A DNA stretch of 64,000 bases from Bacillus sp. RO2. Its GTDB lineage: Bacteria > Bacillota > Bacilli > Bacillales > Bacillaceae_I. Under the pieces are notes generated by a model. It had not been told where the DNA came from. It worked only from the letters and a program-made list of their open reading frames with translations, and ran no database searches. Shown piece after piece: positions 1-9,414 of this stretch. Positions within the stretch are counted from its first letter, which is position 1. The number at the start of each line of letters is the position of its first letter. Position numbers and translations under genes: made by a program. The DNA is taken from assembly GCF_012911845.1 (NCBI RefSeq), contig NZ_JAAXCU010000033.1:19654-83653 (forward strand). The letters run 5' to 3'.

Positions 1-420
1 CAACCTAAAGATACCTCCCTATTATTCACTGAAGCTGCTTTAAACCATATTCAAAGGAAAAGCAGTGTTTCCATTGTCATCAGTGACTTACTTGAGCCTC
101 TGGACTCGGTTATTCACACTTTGAAGATCATCCAAGCAAATAGACAACAAATTTACTTGTTGCAAGTTTTGGAAGAGGATGAAGTTAATCCAAGTTTTGA
201 TGGCGACTTTATGCTGATTGACAGCGAAACCAATCAGGAAGTGAATGTAACAGTTTCTGATTTTACTAGAAAGAATTATAAAGAAAAAATGCAACAAAGA
301 ATGGAGATCCTAGAAGGGTTTTGTTTCGAAAGGGGAATATCCTACCTTATGTGCCATACAGGAGAGAATGTGGAAGATATTTTATTTAAAAGGATGACCT
401 CTAAAGGTTGGATTAGGTGA
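1..420 (+). CDS. DUF58 domain protein, C-terminal part (5' end outside window)
   Basis: The reading frame is open from the first base, so only the last 139 residues are present and the start lies upstream. The segment contains a VWA-like fold strand (VSIVISDLLEP) followed by a helix and QQIYLLQVL, as in the end of DUF58 proteins. DUF58 proteins normally sit between a MoxR-type AAA ATPase and BatA/VWA membrane proteins. The stop overlaps the ATG of the next gene (TGATG), so the two are translationally coupled. Family assignment rests on this fragment plus context. The role, probably in a membrane-associated MoxR/BatA-type chaperone system, is inference. Confidence 0.7.
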   Translation, partial: QPKDTSLLFTEAALNHIQRKSSVSIVISDLLEPLDSVIHTLKIIQANRQQIYLLQVLEEDEVNPSFDGDFMLIDSETNQEVNVTVSDFTRKNYKEKMQQRMEILEGFCFERGISYLMCHTGENVEDILFKRMTSKGWIR

Positions 421-2231
421 TGGGAATGGGTTTTACAGCACCAATATTTTTCTTGTTCAGTGCATTTTTACTATTAGTTATACTCATGTATTTCTTCAGG
501 AAGCAATATGAGAAAAAAGCAATCCCTTCTGTCTTATTATGGCAAGAATGGATGAATGAATTCGAAGCGCAGGCTTGGTGGAAGAAACTGCAACACCATC
601 TGCTTTTATATCTTCAGTTATTGGCACTGCTATTTCTTATTTTCACTTTAACGCAGCCTTTTTTTAAGAAGGAAGGAATTGAAGGGGACCATCTCATTTT
701 TATTGTTGATTCATCAGCATCGATGACAGCAAAGGAAGGGGAGAAGTCGCGATTAGAGTTGGCCAAAGAGAAAATGGTGCAAATAATAGATAAAGTCGAT
801 AATCAAGAAATGACGGTAATCGTCGCAAAGGATACTCCTGAAATCCTGACGGAAAGGTCTTTGTCGAAAAAAGAAGTGTTAAATCATGTGGAAAAGATAG
901 AAGCATCTTACGCTTCTCCAAATGTAATTGATTCCATCAATATGGCAAAAAGTCTTCTAGGAGAAGAAAACGGGAACATACAGCTTTTAAGCGATAATTT
1001 TACCAAAGAAGCATCCTTAGAACTTCATCAAAATACTGCCTTTTACGCTCATAATATAGGAACTTCACATGAGAATCTGGCAGTTGAAACATTCGGAGTA
1101 GCCAAACGTGAAAACACAGTAGTAGGGGTAGTTACCGTAAAAAATGAAAGTAACGATTCAAAGGAGTTTACCCTATCGATATTTAATGTACAGCAGGAAA
1201 TAGTAAAGCAAGTTTCTGAGAAGGTAGAAGGTAATAAAGTAAAGACCATCTATCTGAAAGATCTTCCACTTGCAACAATGTATAAAGTGGAAGTGAGTGG
1301 AGACAAGCAATATTTGCTTGATAATGAACAATACGCATTTCTTGGCCAGCAACAGGATCCTACCGTTTACGTGCATAAGGATATACATCCATTTGCTAGA
1401 AAAGCGGTTGAGATTGCAAGTACGAATGTTATTCATCTCTCTTCCGATCCAGCGGAAGGGAATAAATTTGATGGTGTTCACCTTATTAAAGGGCTGCCAA
1501 AAAGCGAATGGCCTTCTGGACCGAAGCTAGTGTTTCTATCAGGGGATGATGGGGAAAAAGAAGTCGATCTTTCAGGAGAGATAACAGCAAATAGGACAAA
1601 TCCGTTAATGCAATCAGTGGCAATGGAGAAAGTGTATGTGGAAAAAACCTTTTCATCTGAAGAATTTTCCTCATTAGATGTGGTAGCAAGCAGAGGAGAA
1701 ACACCGCTGATTCTTTCAGGGACATATAAAGGGGATCCAATTATTGTCGTAACATTTGAGCTTGGTTCGAGTGACTGGCCTCTCCATCCCGGTTTTCCGT
1801 TATTCATGTTTCACTCTATTCAGGAATTGACACAGAACCGGGGGATGTTAGGATATTTTTATCCTGGCCAGACGATGGATTATTTTCCAGCTTCTGATGT
1901 AAGGAAAGCTGAAATTCTAGATAAGGATGATAAGGTTGTTTTTTCATCTGAAACATTCGAACAACCCATTGAACTTCCCGTAACACCTGGAATGTACACG
2001 TTAAAAGAGACAAAGGATGAGTCGGAGGAATCCAAGACTCTTTATATCATGTTAGATGATGGAGAAAAATCCATTCACACGGAAGAGAGTTTTACCATAT
2101 CGGCAAATCCTACTATAGATCAAGATGAAAAGTCTACAAGCAGCAAGGACATCTCCTATTTGTTTTTAATACTTGCGCTTGTCGTCTTATTGGTAGAATG
2201 GGAGGTTTACAGACGTGGAATTTCAAATTGA
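420..2231 (+). CDS. BatA-type membrane protein with VWA domain
   Basis: About 603 residues. The N-terminus has two hydrophobic segments (residues about 5-25 and 60-80), as in the BatA/aerotolerance N-terminal domain. A von Willebrand A domain follows with the MIDAS motif DSSASM near residue 95. One more membrane segment lies close to the C-terminus (YLFLILALVVLLVEW). I chose the ATG at 420, which overlaps the upstream stop by one base; a GTG three bases earlier is also in frame. The VWA should bind a divalent metal and a partner protein on the outer membrane face. The neighbours form a three-gene DUF58-BatA-VWA operon. The biological role in bacilli is not established. Confidence 0.8.
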   Translation: MGMGFTAPIFFLFSAFLLLVILMYFFRKQYEKKAIPSVLLWQEWMNEFEAQAWWKKLQHHLLLYLQLLALLFLIFTLTQPFFKKEGIEGDHLIFIVDSSASMTAKEGEKSRLELAKEKMVQIIDKVDNQEMTVIVAKDTPEILTERSLSKKEVLNHVEKIEASYASPNVIDSINMAKSLLGEENGNIQLLSDNFTKEASLELHQNTAFYAHNIGTSHENLAVETFGVAKRENTVVGVVTVKNESNDSKEFTLSIFNVQQEIVKQVSEKVEGNKVKTIYLKDLPLATMYKVEVSGDKQYLLDNEQYAFLGQQQDPTVYVHKDIHPFARKAVEIASTNVIHLSSDPAEGNKFDGVHLIKGLPKSEWPSGPKLVFLSGDDGEKEVDLSGEITANRTNPLMQSVAMEKVYVEKTFSSEEFSSLDVVASRGETPLILSGTYKGDPIIVVTFELGSSDWPLHPGFPLFMFHSIQELTQNRGMLGYFYPGQTMDYFPASDVRKAEILDKDDKVVFSSETFEQPIELPVTPGMYTLKETKDESEESKTLYIMLDDGEKSIHTEESFTISANPTIDQDEKSTSSKDISYLFLILALVVLLVEWEVYRRGISN

Positions 2232-4968
2232 ACATCCTCTCATGCTTTTATTTCTTATTCCGGTACTAATCAGTCTTGTTTTGTTCTGGCGTAAAAAGAA
2301 GGTGAAGCGGAAAAAGGAGTATGTCATTATCTCCTTGAGAAGCTTAATCTATTTGTTTTTAATACTAGGACTATGTATGCCATCGCTTCTTTCCCCTGTA
2401 AAAGGGACACATACTGTCTTCCTTGTAGACCAATCGGATAGCGTGAAAAGGATGGAAGGAGAAATCCTATATTCGATCAATGAGGCTATTAAGCAGAAGA
2501 AAGAAGAGGATAGTTATAGCATTGTTACTTTTTCAGAAAAGCCGAAACTTGAACGATCCTTTACTGATCAACAGGAAACCATTCACCAACTATCAGTTAA
2601 CGACGGTTCACAATTCACTAATATTGAAGAGGGATTGGAGTTTGCCGCAAATTACATCCCAGAGAATCGTAAAGGGAGAATTGTTTTACTAACTGATGGA
2701 ATTGAAACAAATGGGAATAGTACTAAACAATCTAGTTTTTATAAGGGTAGAAATATAGAAATGGATGCTATGGCATTTCACCCACCGTATGTGGAAGATG
2801 TGTCACTACAATCTTTTCATACTCCACAAACAAGCTTTGAAGGGGAAGCTGTCCCATTCCAAATCGGTCTTGAGGCCAATGTAGACACACAAGCCACTTT
2901 GCATATTACTCAAAATAATGAAACCATCATTAAAGAGGAAGTGGTAGTGGCAAAAGGGGCGAATACTTATTCCTATTCCATTCCATTAAAAAACCCTGGA
3001 TTGTATACGTTTAAAGCAGAAATTTTCCCAAAAGTAGATAAGATTGTTGAAAACAATATCTCTCACTCTCTAACACAGGTATCGGGCCAACCAAAAGTGC
3101 TTATGGTGGACCAGGAGGGGGAAGGGGAAAATGTGTTCCGCGCGTTAGATGCAAGCGGGTGGAAGATTGATCGCATTCATCCAAGTCTGCTACCGACGAC
3201 ACTCAGCGGTTTCCTGGCATACGAAAGTATTATTTTTCATAATGTGTCCGGCCACCTTTTAAGTGGAAATCAGATGGAACTCATTGAAACAGCTGTTAGG
3301 GATTTTGGTGTCGGTTTCACGATGACAGGTGGCAATGAATCCTATGGTCTCGGAGGTTATTTCCAAACTCCGATAGAAAAAATTCTACCTGTGGATATGG
3401 ATGTAAAGGGTAAAAAAGAAATCCCTTCTCTTGGTTTAATTATCGTCTTGGACCGTTCGGGTAGTATGATGGGGGAAAAATTTGATTTAGCGAAAGAAGC
3501 TGCAGCACGAGCGGTGGAACTATTGAAAGAAGAAGACACATTTGGGTTTATTGCCTTTGATACGGAACCTTGGGCAGTTGTAGAGACAAAACCGATTAAG
3601 GATAAAGAAGAGGTAATAGAGAATATTCGTTCTACCGCATTAGGTGGTGGAACAGATATTTTCCCTGCCCTGAACCAGGCTTATGAGCAATTGAATGAAA
3701 TGGACCTCAAACGCAAGCATATTATCCTATTAACGGATGGACAATCCAATGATGGACCATACGAGGAAATCATTGAAGAAGGTTTAACGAATAATGTAAC
3801 TTTATCGACAGTAGCAATCGGTGGAGATGCAGATACTTCCTTATTAGAAGAATTGGCAGAGATAGGAACAGGAAGATTCTATGAAGTATATGAAGCAAGC
3901 TCTGTCCCAAGTATTCTCTCTAGGGAAACCGCGCTTACTACTAAAACATATATAGAAGATAATCCTCATGTACCGACTGTATATGCAGGATATGATTGGT
4001 CCAAAAGGTTTGAAAGTGGGACACCGTTCCTTAATACTTATATAGCAACGACATTGAAATCACGTGCTGAGCAAATCATATCGAGTGAAAAAGAGGATCC
4101 CATCCTTGCTCGAATGAATTACGGACTTGGAAGAACAATCGCTTGGACTTCCGATGTTTCTGGTGCCTGGAGTGGTGGGTTTCCTTCTTGGGAAGAATGG
4201 ACAGCTTTCTGGAATGAAATGGTGACGTGGTCTTTGCCATCTTATGAGCAGGGAGTCTATGACATCTCTACCACTGTCGAAGGAGGTAGAGCTTCCGTGA
4301 AGGTGGAAGCAATTGAGGATATATTGATGCCTGTTTCCATATCGGTCTCAAACAATAAAGGTCAAATTATAGAAGACGCTAAAAGTAAAATGGTTGGGCC
4401 TGGCCAGTACGAAGTGGAATTTTCAGCCATACCCGACATCTACTTTCTCAATATTACCCAAGAAGAGGAAGGGAAGACGGTCTCAACTTATACTAGCGGT
4501 ATGGTTGTACCTTTTTCTACGGAGTTTGAACAAAGGCCAGTTAATTTGGAACTGCTTGAAAATATCACGGCAAATCAAAATGGAAAAGTGTTAGAAGATC
4601 CTAAGGAAGTGTTTCGTTCTTACCATAAGAATGTTTATCAGTCTCAGACGGTGTGGCTACCTTTTATCATTATTGCCTTTTTCTTACTGATTATTGAAAT
4701 TTTCATAAGAAGGTTCGGCTTAATTTCGCTAGCCTTTTTGAAAAAAGGTAAGGAGAAAAAGGAAAAGAACAAGTCAGACAAAAGATGGAAAACACCAGTG
4801 ATTCAAAGAAAAAAGGTTAAACAGACGGAAAAAAGGGAAGAGCCCAAAGTGGAAGAAATGAAGGAACTTAAACCACGGAAAGAAACATCTACTCCACCTA
4901 AAAAAACAAAACCTTCGGAAGATCGTATGAATCAACTATTAAAAGCAAAGAACAGAAAACGTAAATAA
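2215..4968 (+). CDS. Large membrane protein with two VWA-like domains
   Basis: 917 residues, starting with GTG and overlapping the previous gene by 17 bases. Two N-terminal membrane helices precede a first VWA-like domain (MIDAS-like DQSDS near residue 71). A glutamine-amidotransferase-like segment follows. A second, canonical VWA carries DRSGSMMGEK near residue 412, with downstream T and D positions (GGGTDIF, LLTDG). A membrane helix near residue 820 leads into a lysine/glutamate-rich cytoplasmic tail ending at the stop. This architecture matches the large VWA protein usually last in MoxR-DUF58-BatA operons. A terminator follows directly. No enzyme function can be assigned. Confidence 0.8.
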   Translation: MEFQIEHPLMLLFLIPVLISLVLFWRKKKVKRKKEYVIISLRSLIYLFLILGLCMPSLLSPVKGTHTVFLVDQSDSVKRMEGEILYSINEAIKQKKEEDSYSIVTFSEKPKLERSFTDQQETIHQLSVNDGSQFTNIEEGLEFAANYIPENRKGRIVLLTDGIETNGNSTKQSSFYKGRNIEMDAMAFHPPYVEDVSLQSFHTPQTSFEGEAVPFQIGLEANVDTQATLHITQNNETIIKEEVVVAKGANTYSYSIPLKNPGLYTFKAEIFPKVDKIVENNISHSLTQVSGQPKVLMVDQEGEGENVFRALDASGWKIDRIHPSLLPTTLSGFLAYESIIFHNVSGHLLSGNQMELIETAVRDFGVGFTMTGGNESYGLGGYFQTPIEKILPVDMDVKGKKEIPSLGLIIVLDRSGSMMGEKFDLAKEAAARAVELLKEEDTFGFIAFDTEPWAVVETKPIKDKEEVIENIRSTALGGGTDIFPALNQAYEQLNEMDLKRKHIILLTDGQSNDGPYEEIIEEGLTNNVTLSTVAIGGDADTSLLEELAEIGTGRFYEVYEASSVPSILSRETALTTKTYIEDNPHVPTVYAGYDWSKRFESGTPFLNTYIATTLKSRAEQIISSEKEDPILARMNYGLGRTIAWTSDVSGAWSGGFPSWEEWTAFWNEMVTWSLPSYEQGVYDISTTVEGGRASVKVEAIEDILMPVSISVSNNKGQIIEDAKSKMVGPGQYEVEFSAIPDIYFLNITQEEEGKTVSTYTSGMVVPFSTEFEQRPVNLELLENITANQNGKVLEDPKEVFRSYHKNVYQSQTVWLPFIIIAFFLLIIEIFIRRFGLISLAFLKKGKEKKEKNKSDKRWKTPVIQRKKVKQTEKREEPKVEEMKELKPRKETSTPPKKTKPSEDRMNQLLKAKNRKRK

Positions 4969-4971
4969 ACA

Positions 4972-5010
4972 AAAGAGGTTGACGTAAAAAGTCAGCCTCT
5001 TTGTTTTTTT
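4972..5010. terminator. Bidirectional terminator between convergent genes
   Basis: A 12-bp stem (AAAGAGGTTGAC / GTCAGCCTCTTT, one G-U pair) with a 7-base loop, followed by a T run. It ends the VWA operon, and its complement serves the convergent MFS gene, whose last codons overlap it. Confidence 0.9.
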
Positions 5011-6263
5011 CGTTGAGACGGTAAATTAAATATAGAAAACCAATTGGTGATGACATGAAGCGAAATACTTTTCTTTTTTCCTTCTAAGAAGAAAAAGCAA
5101 AGAATGGCCTGTAAAATACAAAGTACAGAAGAAATTACAAGAATGGAAGGAATGGAAAAATCCATAAAATAACCAAATACGATTGGTCCAAGAGCAATTC
5201 CTGCAAATCTGACTGACCCATAAAGCGATGTTACAAATCCTCTAGCCTTTTTTTTGACAGAATTGGTGATGATGGCATTCATGCATGGAAGAATAATACC
5301 AATAGAAGTGCTAATTAGGGATATTATCAACATGGTCCACCATAGATTCTTATTTAGCAATATTCCAAGTAGAAAGAAGCTAAGTAGAAAAAAATTAGCA
5401 ATGACAATTCGGTAGATGTAGTTATGGAATTTTCCTAATACATTTCCAGTAAGAAAGGAAGCAATCGTCAAAAACAAAAGAGGAAAAGAGAGTATGACAC
5501 CATTTAAAAATCCATGAGTTTCAAATTTGTTTTCCAACACATCAGAAGAATAATACAACAAACCAAAAAGTAAATAGAGGCAAAGTGCACCAGCACTATA
5601 ACTTGTCATTAAATAATACCTATTTTCTTTTAATACTCCTCCTAAATGTCGTACATAGTGCTTGAAAATCACTTTTTCAGAAGGAGACTCTTCCTTACCA
5701 ACATAGAAAAAGAAGAGGAAAAACAAAATGCCACAAGCCAAAGGAAAGATAAAGAAAACATAGTGCCACATAATTAGTGCTATGCATGCTCCGATCAATG
5801 GAGATACCACTTTCCCTAAACTATTGGTTGTTTCCATTAGACTTAATACCTTCAGCTGTTTGTTCCCTGAAAACAAGTCTGCTATAATGGCCATGGCAAT
5901 CGGAGCTGTTCCCGCTGAGCCTATCCCTTGAAGAATCCTGCCAAAAATGATTCCCTCAAATGAATAAGATGCTTGTAGCATGGAAGCAATCCCTGAAACT
6001 AAACCACCAAACCCATAAAGTAAAAGCGATGCCAATATTATGTGCTTCCGAGAAAATCTATCAGATAAATATCCGATAAATGGAATGGTAACAGCTCCAG
6101 CGATGGAGAAGATGGAAAGGATAAGACTGGCTTGAACTTGAGTTAATTGAAGGTCATGACGAATTTCAGGCAGTACTGGAATAAGCATCGAGTTTCCAAG
6201 GACAAGTATAATGGATGTTGATGTAATGGATATAATACTAATTGTCTCAGATTCTCTTTGCAT
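4992..6263 (-). CDS. MFS transporter, drug/H+ antiporter (DHA1-like)
   Basis: 423 residues with about 12 hydrophobic segments and a central charged loop. The signature GYLSDRFSRKHI between helices 2 and 3 is the conserved MFS loop. GRILQGIGSAGTAPIAMAIIADLF matches the helix 4-5 motif of drug/H+ antiporters. This predicts proton-driven export of small molecules, but the substrate is unknown. The ATG follows a GGGGGTTAAGGG ribosome site. It is transcribed alone, divergent from the SCO1-like gene and convergent with the VWA operon. Confidence 0.85.
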   Translation of the reverse strand: MQRESETISIISITSTSIILVLGNSMLIPVLPEIRHDLQLTQVQASLILSIFSIAGAVTIPFIGYLSDRFSRKHIILASLLLYGFGGLVSGIASMLQASYSFEGIIFGRILQGIGSAGTAPIAMAIIADLFSGNKQLKVLSLMETTNSLGKVVSPLIGACIALIMWHYVFFIFPLACGILFFLFFFYVGKEESPSEKVIFKHYVRHLGGVLKENRYYLMTSYSAGALCLYLLFGLLYYSSDVLENKFETHGFLNGVILSFPLLFLTIASFLTGNVLGKFHNYIYRIVIANFFLLSFFLLGILLNKNLWWTMLIISLISTSIGIILPCMNAIITNSVKKKARGFVTSLYGSVRFAGIALGPIVFGYFMDFSIPSILVISSVLCILQAILCFFFLEGKKKSISLHVITNWFSIFNLPSQRKKQRG

Positions 6264-6386
6264 CCCTTAACCCCCACTACTAACAAATGTGTTATTTTTA
6301 TGAATTTATTCTGCAGTTCCTTTTATCTAACTGTAAGAAGTGGTACGATTTGATTGGAAAATAACTAGCGAAAAAAGGTGAAGATC

Positions 6387-6971
6387 GTGATAAATAACAG
6401 TAAGATACTTCTAATAGGACTTTGTGCAGTGTTTCTTGCCGCATGTAGTGGCAATGCAAAGATACCTGATACAACAGATTGGGAACTGGCAAATTTTCAG
6501 TACATAAACCAAGATAACGAGCAAGTCAGTTTAGAGAATTTAAAAGGTGAAGTCACTGTAGCAAATATGGTCTTTACCAACTGTACAACAGTATGTTCTC
6601 CTATGACGGCAAACATGGCAAGATTGCAAAGAATGGCTAATGAAGAACAATTAGATGTTAACTTCCTATCTTTTTCTGTTGATCCTGAAGTTGATACCCC
6701 TGAAGTACTGAAGGGATTCGGAAATAACTTTGAAGCAGACTATACATCTTGGGATTTTTTAACAGGTTACACACAGAAAGAGATAGAAGAGTTTGGAATG
6801 GAAAACTTTAAAACAATTGTAGCTAAACCCAAAAACGGCGGCGAAGTGGTCCATGGAACAAGTTTTTATTTAATTGATCAAGAAGGTACCATAATTAAAA
6901 GTTATGATGGCTTGGATGTTCCTTACGAAGATATATTGGAACATGTAGAAATCCTTTTAAGTGAAAAATGA
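6387..6971 (+). CDS. ypmQ: SCO1/SenC family lipoprotein
   Basis: About 194 residues. An N-terminal signal ends in a lipobox (FLAAC), so it is a membrane-anchored extracytoplasmic lipoprotein. A thioredoxin-like domain carries the copper-binding CxxxC (FTNCTTVCSPM) and a distal His (VVHGTSFYL), the three SCO ligands. SCO proteins deliver copper to the CuA site of cytochrome c oxidase or act as thiol reductants. I prefer the GTG at 6387 because AAGGTG lies 6-7 bases upstream; another GTG at 6378 falls inside that site. The following genes match ypmR and ypmS in order, supporting the ypmQ name. Confidence 0.85.
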   Translation: MINNSKILLIGLCAVFLAACSGNAKIPDTTDWELANFQYINQDNEQVSLENLKGEVTVANMVFTNCTTVCSPMTANMARLQRMANEEQLDVNFLSFSVDPEVDTPEVLKGFGNNFEADYTSWDFLTGYTQKEIEEFGMENFKTIVAKPKNGGEVVHGTSFYLIDQEGTIIKSYDGLDVPYEDILEHVEILLSEK

Positions 6972-6979
6972 TGTTGATA

Positions 6980-7017
6980 GGATCACTCTTTTAAATCAGA
7001 GTGATCCTTTTGATTTT
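6980..7017 (+). terminator. Terminator after the SCO1-like gene
   Basis: 10-bp perfect stem GGATCACTCT / AGAGTGATCC with an 8-base loop followed by TTTTGATTTT. The left arm also encodes the last codons of the small minus-strand frame 6983-7135. Confidence 0.8.
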
Positions 7018-7135
7018 CAGTAAGCTCCTCTTCTCTGCTGGCATTCAATCCGTCTGTGACTATTACATATAGCTCTTTTGAAAATAGCTCTTTTGAAACT
7101 TCTTCATTGCACGCAAGTATTTCTTTTTCCTTCAA
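6983..7135 (-). CDS. Small hypothetical protein, 50 aa
   Basis: On the minus strand a TAGGAGG ribosome site sits nine bases before a TTG, which opens a 50-codon frame (start KEKEILACNEEV). The product is acidic and hydrophilic with no membrane segment. A 15-bp direct duplication encodes the repeated SKEL/FSKEL. I do not recognise a family. The strong ribosome site is the main reason for listing it. The frame ends inside the terminator stem of the neighbouring gene, which is unusual. It may be a real small protein or chance. Confidence 0.4.
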   Translation of the reverse strand: MKEKEILACNEEVSKELFSKELYVIVTDGLNASREEELTENQKDHSDLKE

Positions 7136-7254
7136 TGTAAACAACCTCCTAACCTTTTAATTTTGAAAAATACATTAGGGTATGTTATAAAAAAGTGTAC
7201 TATCGTATAATGTTAGTAACGGATTTAATCCTTAACAAATTAAGGAGTTTTATG

Positions 7255-8157
7255 ATGGTTAAATTTTGGAGAATAGCCTTACTTGGGCTAATAATAATTA
7301 GTATGGTTAGTTGTTCCGCAGAAAATTCTTCCAGTTATGTTTTGGAGAAAGCGAAGGAAAGAAGAGAAAGCCAAAATGAAAGAGAGCTTTTCAAAGATTT
7401 TTTCAAAGAAGAGTCTGCCGAGAACAAGAATAAAATAATGAATATTGAAGAAAAAGAGGATGTAACCGAAGAATTTTTTAACAGGTCGTTTAAATTGGTC
7501 TTTTTTGGTGATTCCCTGACACAAGGTGTTGGAGACGAGTCCAAAAAAGGTGGATTTACATCAGTAGTGAAACAATATTATGAATCCAAACCTTATATCG
7601 ACAACGTAAGTGTCACTAATCTTGGTGTGAGGGGAAATAGGACTAATCATCTCTTAAAAAGGTTGCAAGATCCAGAAGTGCAGGAGGCTCTTGCTGAAGC
7701 AGATGTAATCTTTATGACGGTTGGCGGAAATGATCTGATGAAGGTGATACGCGAAAATTTCCTCGATCTAACATTTTCTCTTTTTGATAAAGAACAAGAA
7801 TTATACGCTAAAAGGCTCGATAGTGTGCTAAGTGAAGTAAGGACACATAATGATACCAGTAGAGTATACTTAGTGGGTCTATTTAATCCTTTTTATCAAT
7901 ATTTCCAAGAAATTGAGGAAATGAATGAGGTTGTAACTAATTGGAATGCTACAACCGTTTCAGTCTTGGATGAGTATCCTAATACAGCCTATGTTCCGAT
8001 ACAAGACATTTTTATCGAGCCAGAGGAAAATTTACTAGATGATGATCAGTTTCATCCTAATCAAAAAGGGTATGAATTAATAGGTTATAATGTTGTACAA
8101 GAAGTTAAGCGGTTTAATGAGGAAACATCATTGGATGAGATGTTAGAAGAAGAGTAG
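7255..8157 (+). CDS. ypmR: SGNH/GDSL hydrolase lipoprotein (YpmR-like)
   Basis: 300 residues. The N-terminal signal has a lipobox (SMVSC). The SGNH blocks are clear: FGDSLTQG with the nucleophile Ser (block I), GVRGN with the Gly (II), GGNDL with the Asn (III) and DQFHPN with Asp and His (V). It is therefore predicted to be a membrane-anchored esterase/lipase outside the cell; the substrate is unknown. ATG 7255 lies seven bases after AAGGAG; the adjacent ATG 7252 is also possible. It is followed directly by the DUF2140 gene, as in the B. subtilis ypmR-ypmS pair. Confidence 0.85.
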   Translation: MVKFWRIALLGLIIISMVSCSAENSSSYVLEKAKERRESQNERELFKDFFKEESAENKNKIMNIEEKEDVTEEFFNRSFKLVFFGDSLTQGVGDESKKGGFTSVVKQYYESKPYIDNVSVTNLGVRGNRTNHLLKRLQDPEVQEALAEADVIFMTVGGNDLMKVIRENFLDLTFSLFDKEQELYAKRLDSVLSEVRTHNDTSRVYLVGLFNPFYQYFQEIEEMNEVVTNWNATTVSVLDEYPNTAYVPIQDIFIEPEENLLDDDQFHPNQKGYELIGYNVVQEVKRFNEETSLDEMLEEE

Positions 8158-8168
8158 TGGAGAGGGTT

Positions 8169-8756
8169 ATGGTGAAGAAAGTAATCAACTGGAAAACAGC
8201 TTTTTTAAGCTTGCTAGTAATAAATATTATAATTGCAGGAGTAGCAATATTCTTGGTGCTACTGCCAAAACACTCAAAATTTAATTTACCCGGCAAGGAT
8301 GACGATCGAAAAAGGGTTGCTTTTACAATCCAATCAGATAAAGAAAACTTAAATGAACTTATCCGTTACTATTTGGAAAAAGAAACAAGAAGACCTTTAA
8401 ATTATGAAGTGGTGCTGACTGACAGAGTGGAGCTCAGGGGTGAAATGACAGTGTTTGAGAGGAACATCCCCCTCACTATGACGTTTATGCCTGAAATTCA
8501 GGAAAACGGTGATGTAGTGTTAAAACAGGACTCCATGTCGATTGGAAGGTTGCAAGTACCTGTATCCATGGTATTAAAGTATGTAGGTGATAATTACCCA
8601 TTACCATCCTGGGTTACAATAATACCGAACGAACAAAGTATCTATGTCGCACTTCAAGAACTAGAGCTGCAAAGTGATACAAAAGTAAAATTTACAAAAT
8701 TTGATCTTGAACGCGACGATATCGAATTTAAACTACTAGTCCCAGTTGAGGACTAA
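8169..8756 (+). CDS. ypmS: DUF2140 family protein (YpmS-like)
   Basis: About 195 residues, with one N-terminal membrane anchor (FLSLLVINIIIAGVAIFLVL) and an extracytoplasmic domain. The pattern LNELIRYYLEK, then LRGEMTVFERNIPLTM, then QVPVSMVLKYV is typical of DUF2140/YpmS. Starts at ATG 8169 or GTG 8172 are near a GGAGAGG that overlaps the ypmR stop, so the genes are coupled. The family has no established function. Constant pairing with the GDSL lipase suggests a shared cell-surface role, which is inference. Confidence 0.8.
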   Translation: MVKKVINWKTAFLSLLVINIIIAGVAIFLVLLPKHSKFNLPGKDDDRKRVAFTIQSDKENLNELIRYYLEKETRRPLNYEVVLTDRVELRGEMTVFERNIPLTMTFMPEIQENGDVVLKQDSMSIGRLQVPVSMVLKYVGDNYPLPSWVTIIPNEQSIYVALQELELQSDTKVKFTKFDLERDDIEFKLLVPVED

Positions 8757-8761
8757 CACCC

Positions 8762-8796
8762 AAAAAGCATGGTGATTTTTTACCATGCTTTTATAT
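8762..8796 (+). terminator. Terminator after ypmS
   Basis: Stem AAAAGCATGGT / ACCATGCTTTT around an 8-base loop, ending in a short T-rich tail. It closes the ypmR-ypmS unit. Confidence 0.85.
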
Positions 8797-8820
8797 TAAG
8801 ACAATAGAGCATGTAAAACG

Positions 8821-8947
8821 GTTGATTTCCGTTCCAGGCGCTTCGCTTGCCTACGGGTGGTCCGTGAGCCTCCTCAGGCTTCGCTCTCCGGGGTCTCACC
8901 TGTCCCTTCCTCCCGCGGGCGTCTTCGCGCCTTCCACTCCAATCAAC
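8821..8947 (+). repeat. GC-rich dispersed repeat, full copy, forward orientation
   Basis: A 127-bp element from GTTGATTTCC to CCAATCAAC. The outer ends are inverted repeats (GTTGATT / AATCAAC), followed inward by AGGCGC / GCGCCT. It is clearly richer in G+C than its surroundings. Near-identical copies lie at 19084-19213 and in parts of 34668-35457. No coding capacity is evident. Confidence 0.85.
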
Positions 8948-9037
8948 AAAGTGGCTACATTCATTTAAGGGTTTATGAAAAACATCTTAACGAGTTAACA
9001 CTGGATAAGCATTAAAGTAACATCTACTCAATTATTA

Positions 9038-9280
9038 GCTGTGGATTGGAGCAAATGGCTTAGACTCCATCGGGGGGGAACGGTAAATTGAGACCCCGAA
9101 ACAAAGGAGGCCACTGAATAACTGAAGACGTAAAGTATTTATTGATTCCTAGCTGGTGATTGGAGCAAAAGACGAAGACTCCTGAGGGAGCTAGCGCTAG
9201 GTGGAGACCCCGCAGGCGTAGCCGAGGAGGCTCCAGCAGTGCCCCTAGGAAAGCGAAGCCATATGCGGAAATCCACAGCG
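9038..9280 (-). repeat. GC-rich dispersed repeats, truncated plus full copy, reverse orientation
   Basis: Two reverse-oriented copies of the family at 8821. The first (9038 to about 9115) breaks off at GGAGGCCACTG. A spacer of about 40 bp (containing GACGTAAAGTATTTATTGAT) leads into a full copy ending GGAAATCCACAGCG. The same spacer joins copies at three junctions in 34668-35457. The 8947-9038 and 9280-9320 stretches show nothing else. Confidence 0.8.
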
Positions 9281-9319
9281 ACGATTATTCAAATAACTAA
9301 AATTTTCAGTTTTAAAGGT

Positions 9320-9349
9320 CCGGGCGGTTTCTGCCCGGTTTTTATTTTT
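9320..9349 (+). terminator. Orphan terminator-like hairpin
   Basis: CCGGGC / GCCCGG stem with a GGTTTCT loop followed by TTTTTATTTTT. No gene precedes it on the plus strand within 500 bases, so it may be a relic or end a non-coding transcript. A very similar hairpin ends the yodQ unit at 25744. Confidence 0.7.
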
Positions 9350-9414
9350 CATATAACTTACTTGGTACTACAACGCCTAAGGGCTTAGTATTAAAAACCA
9401 CCCAATTTTTTTGG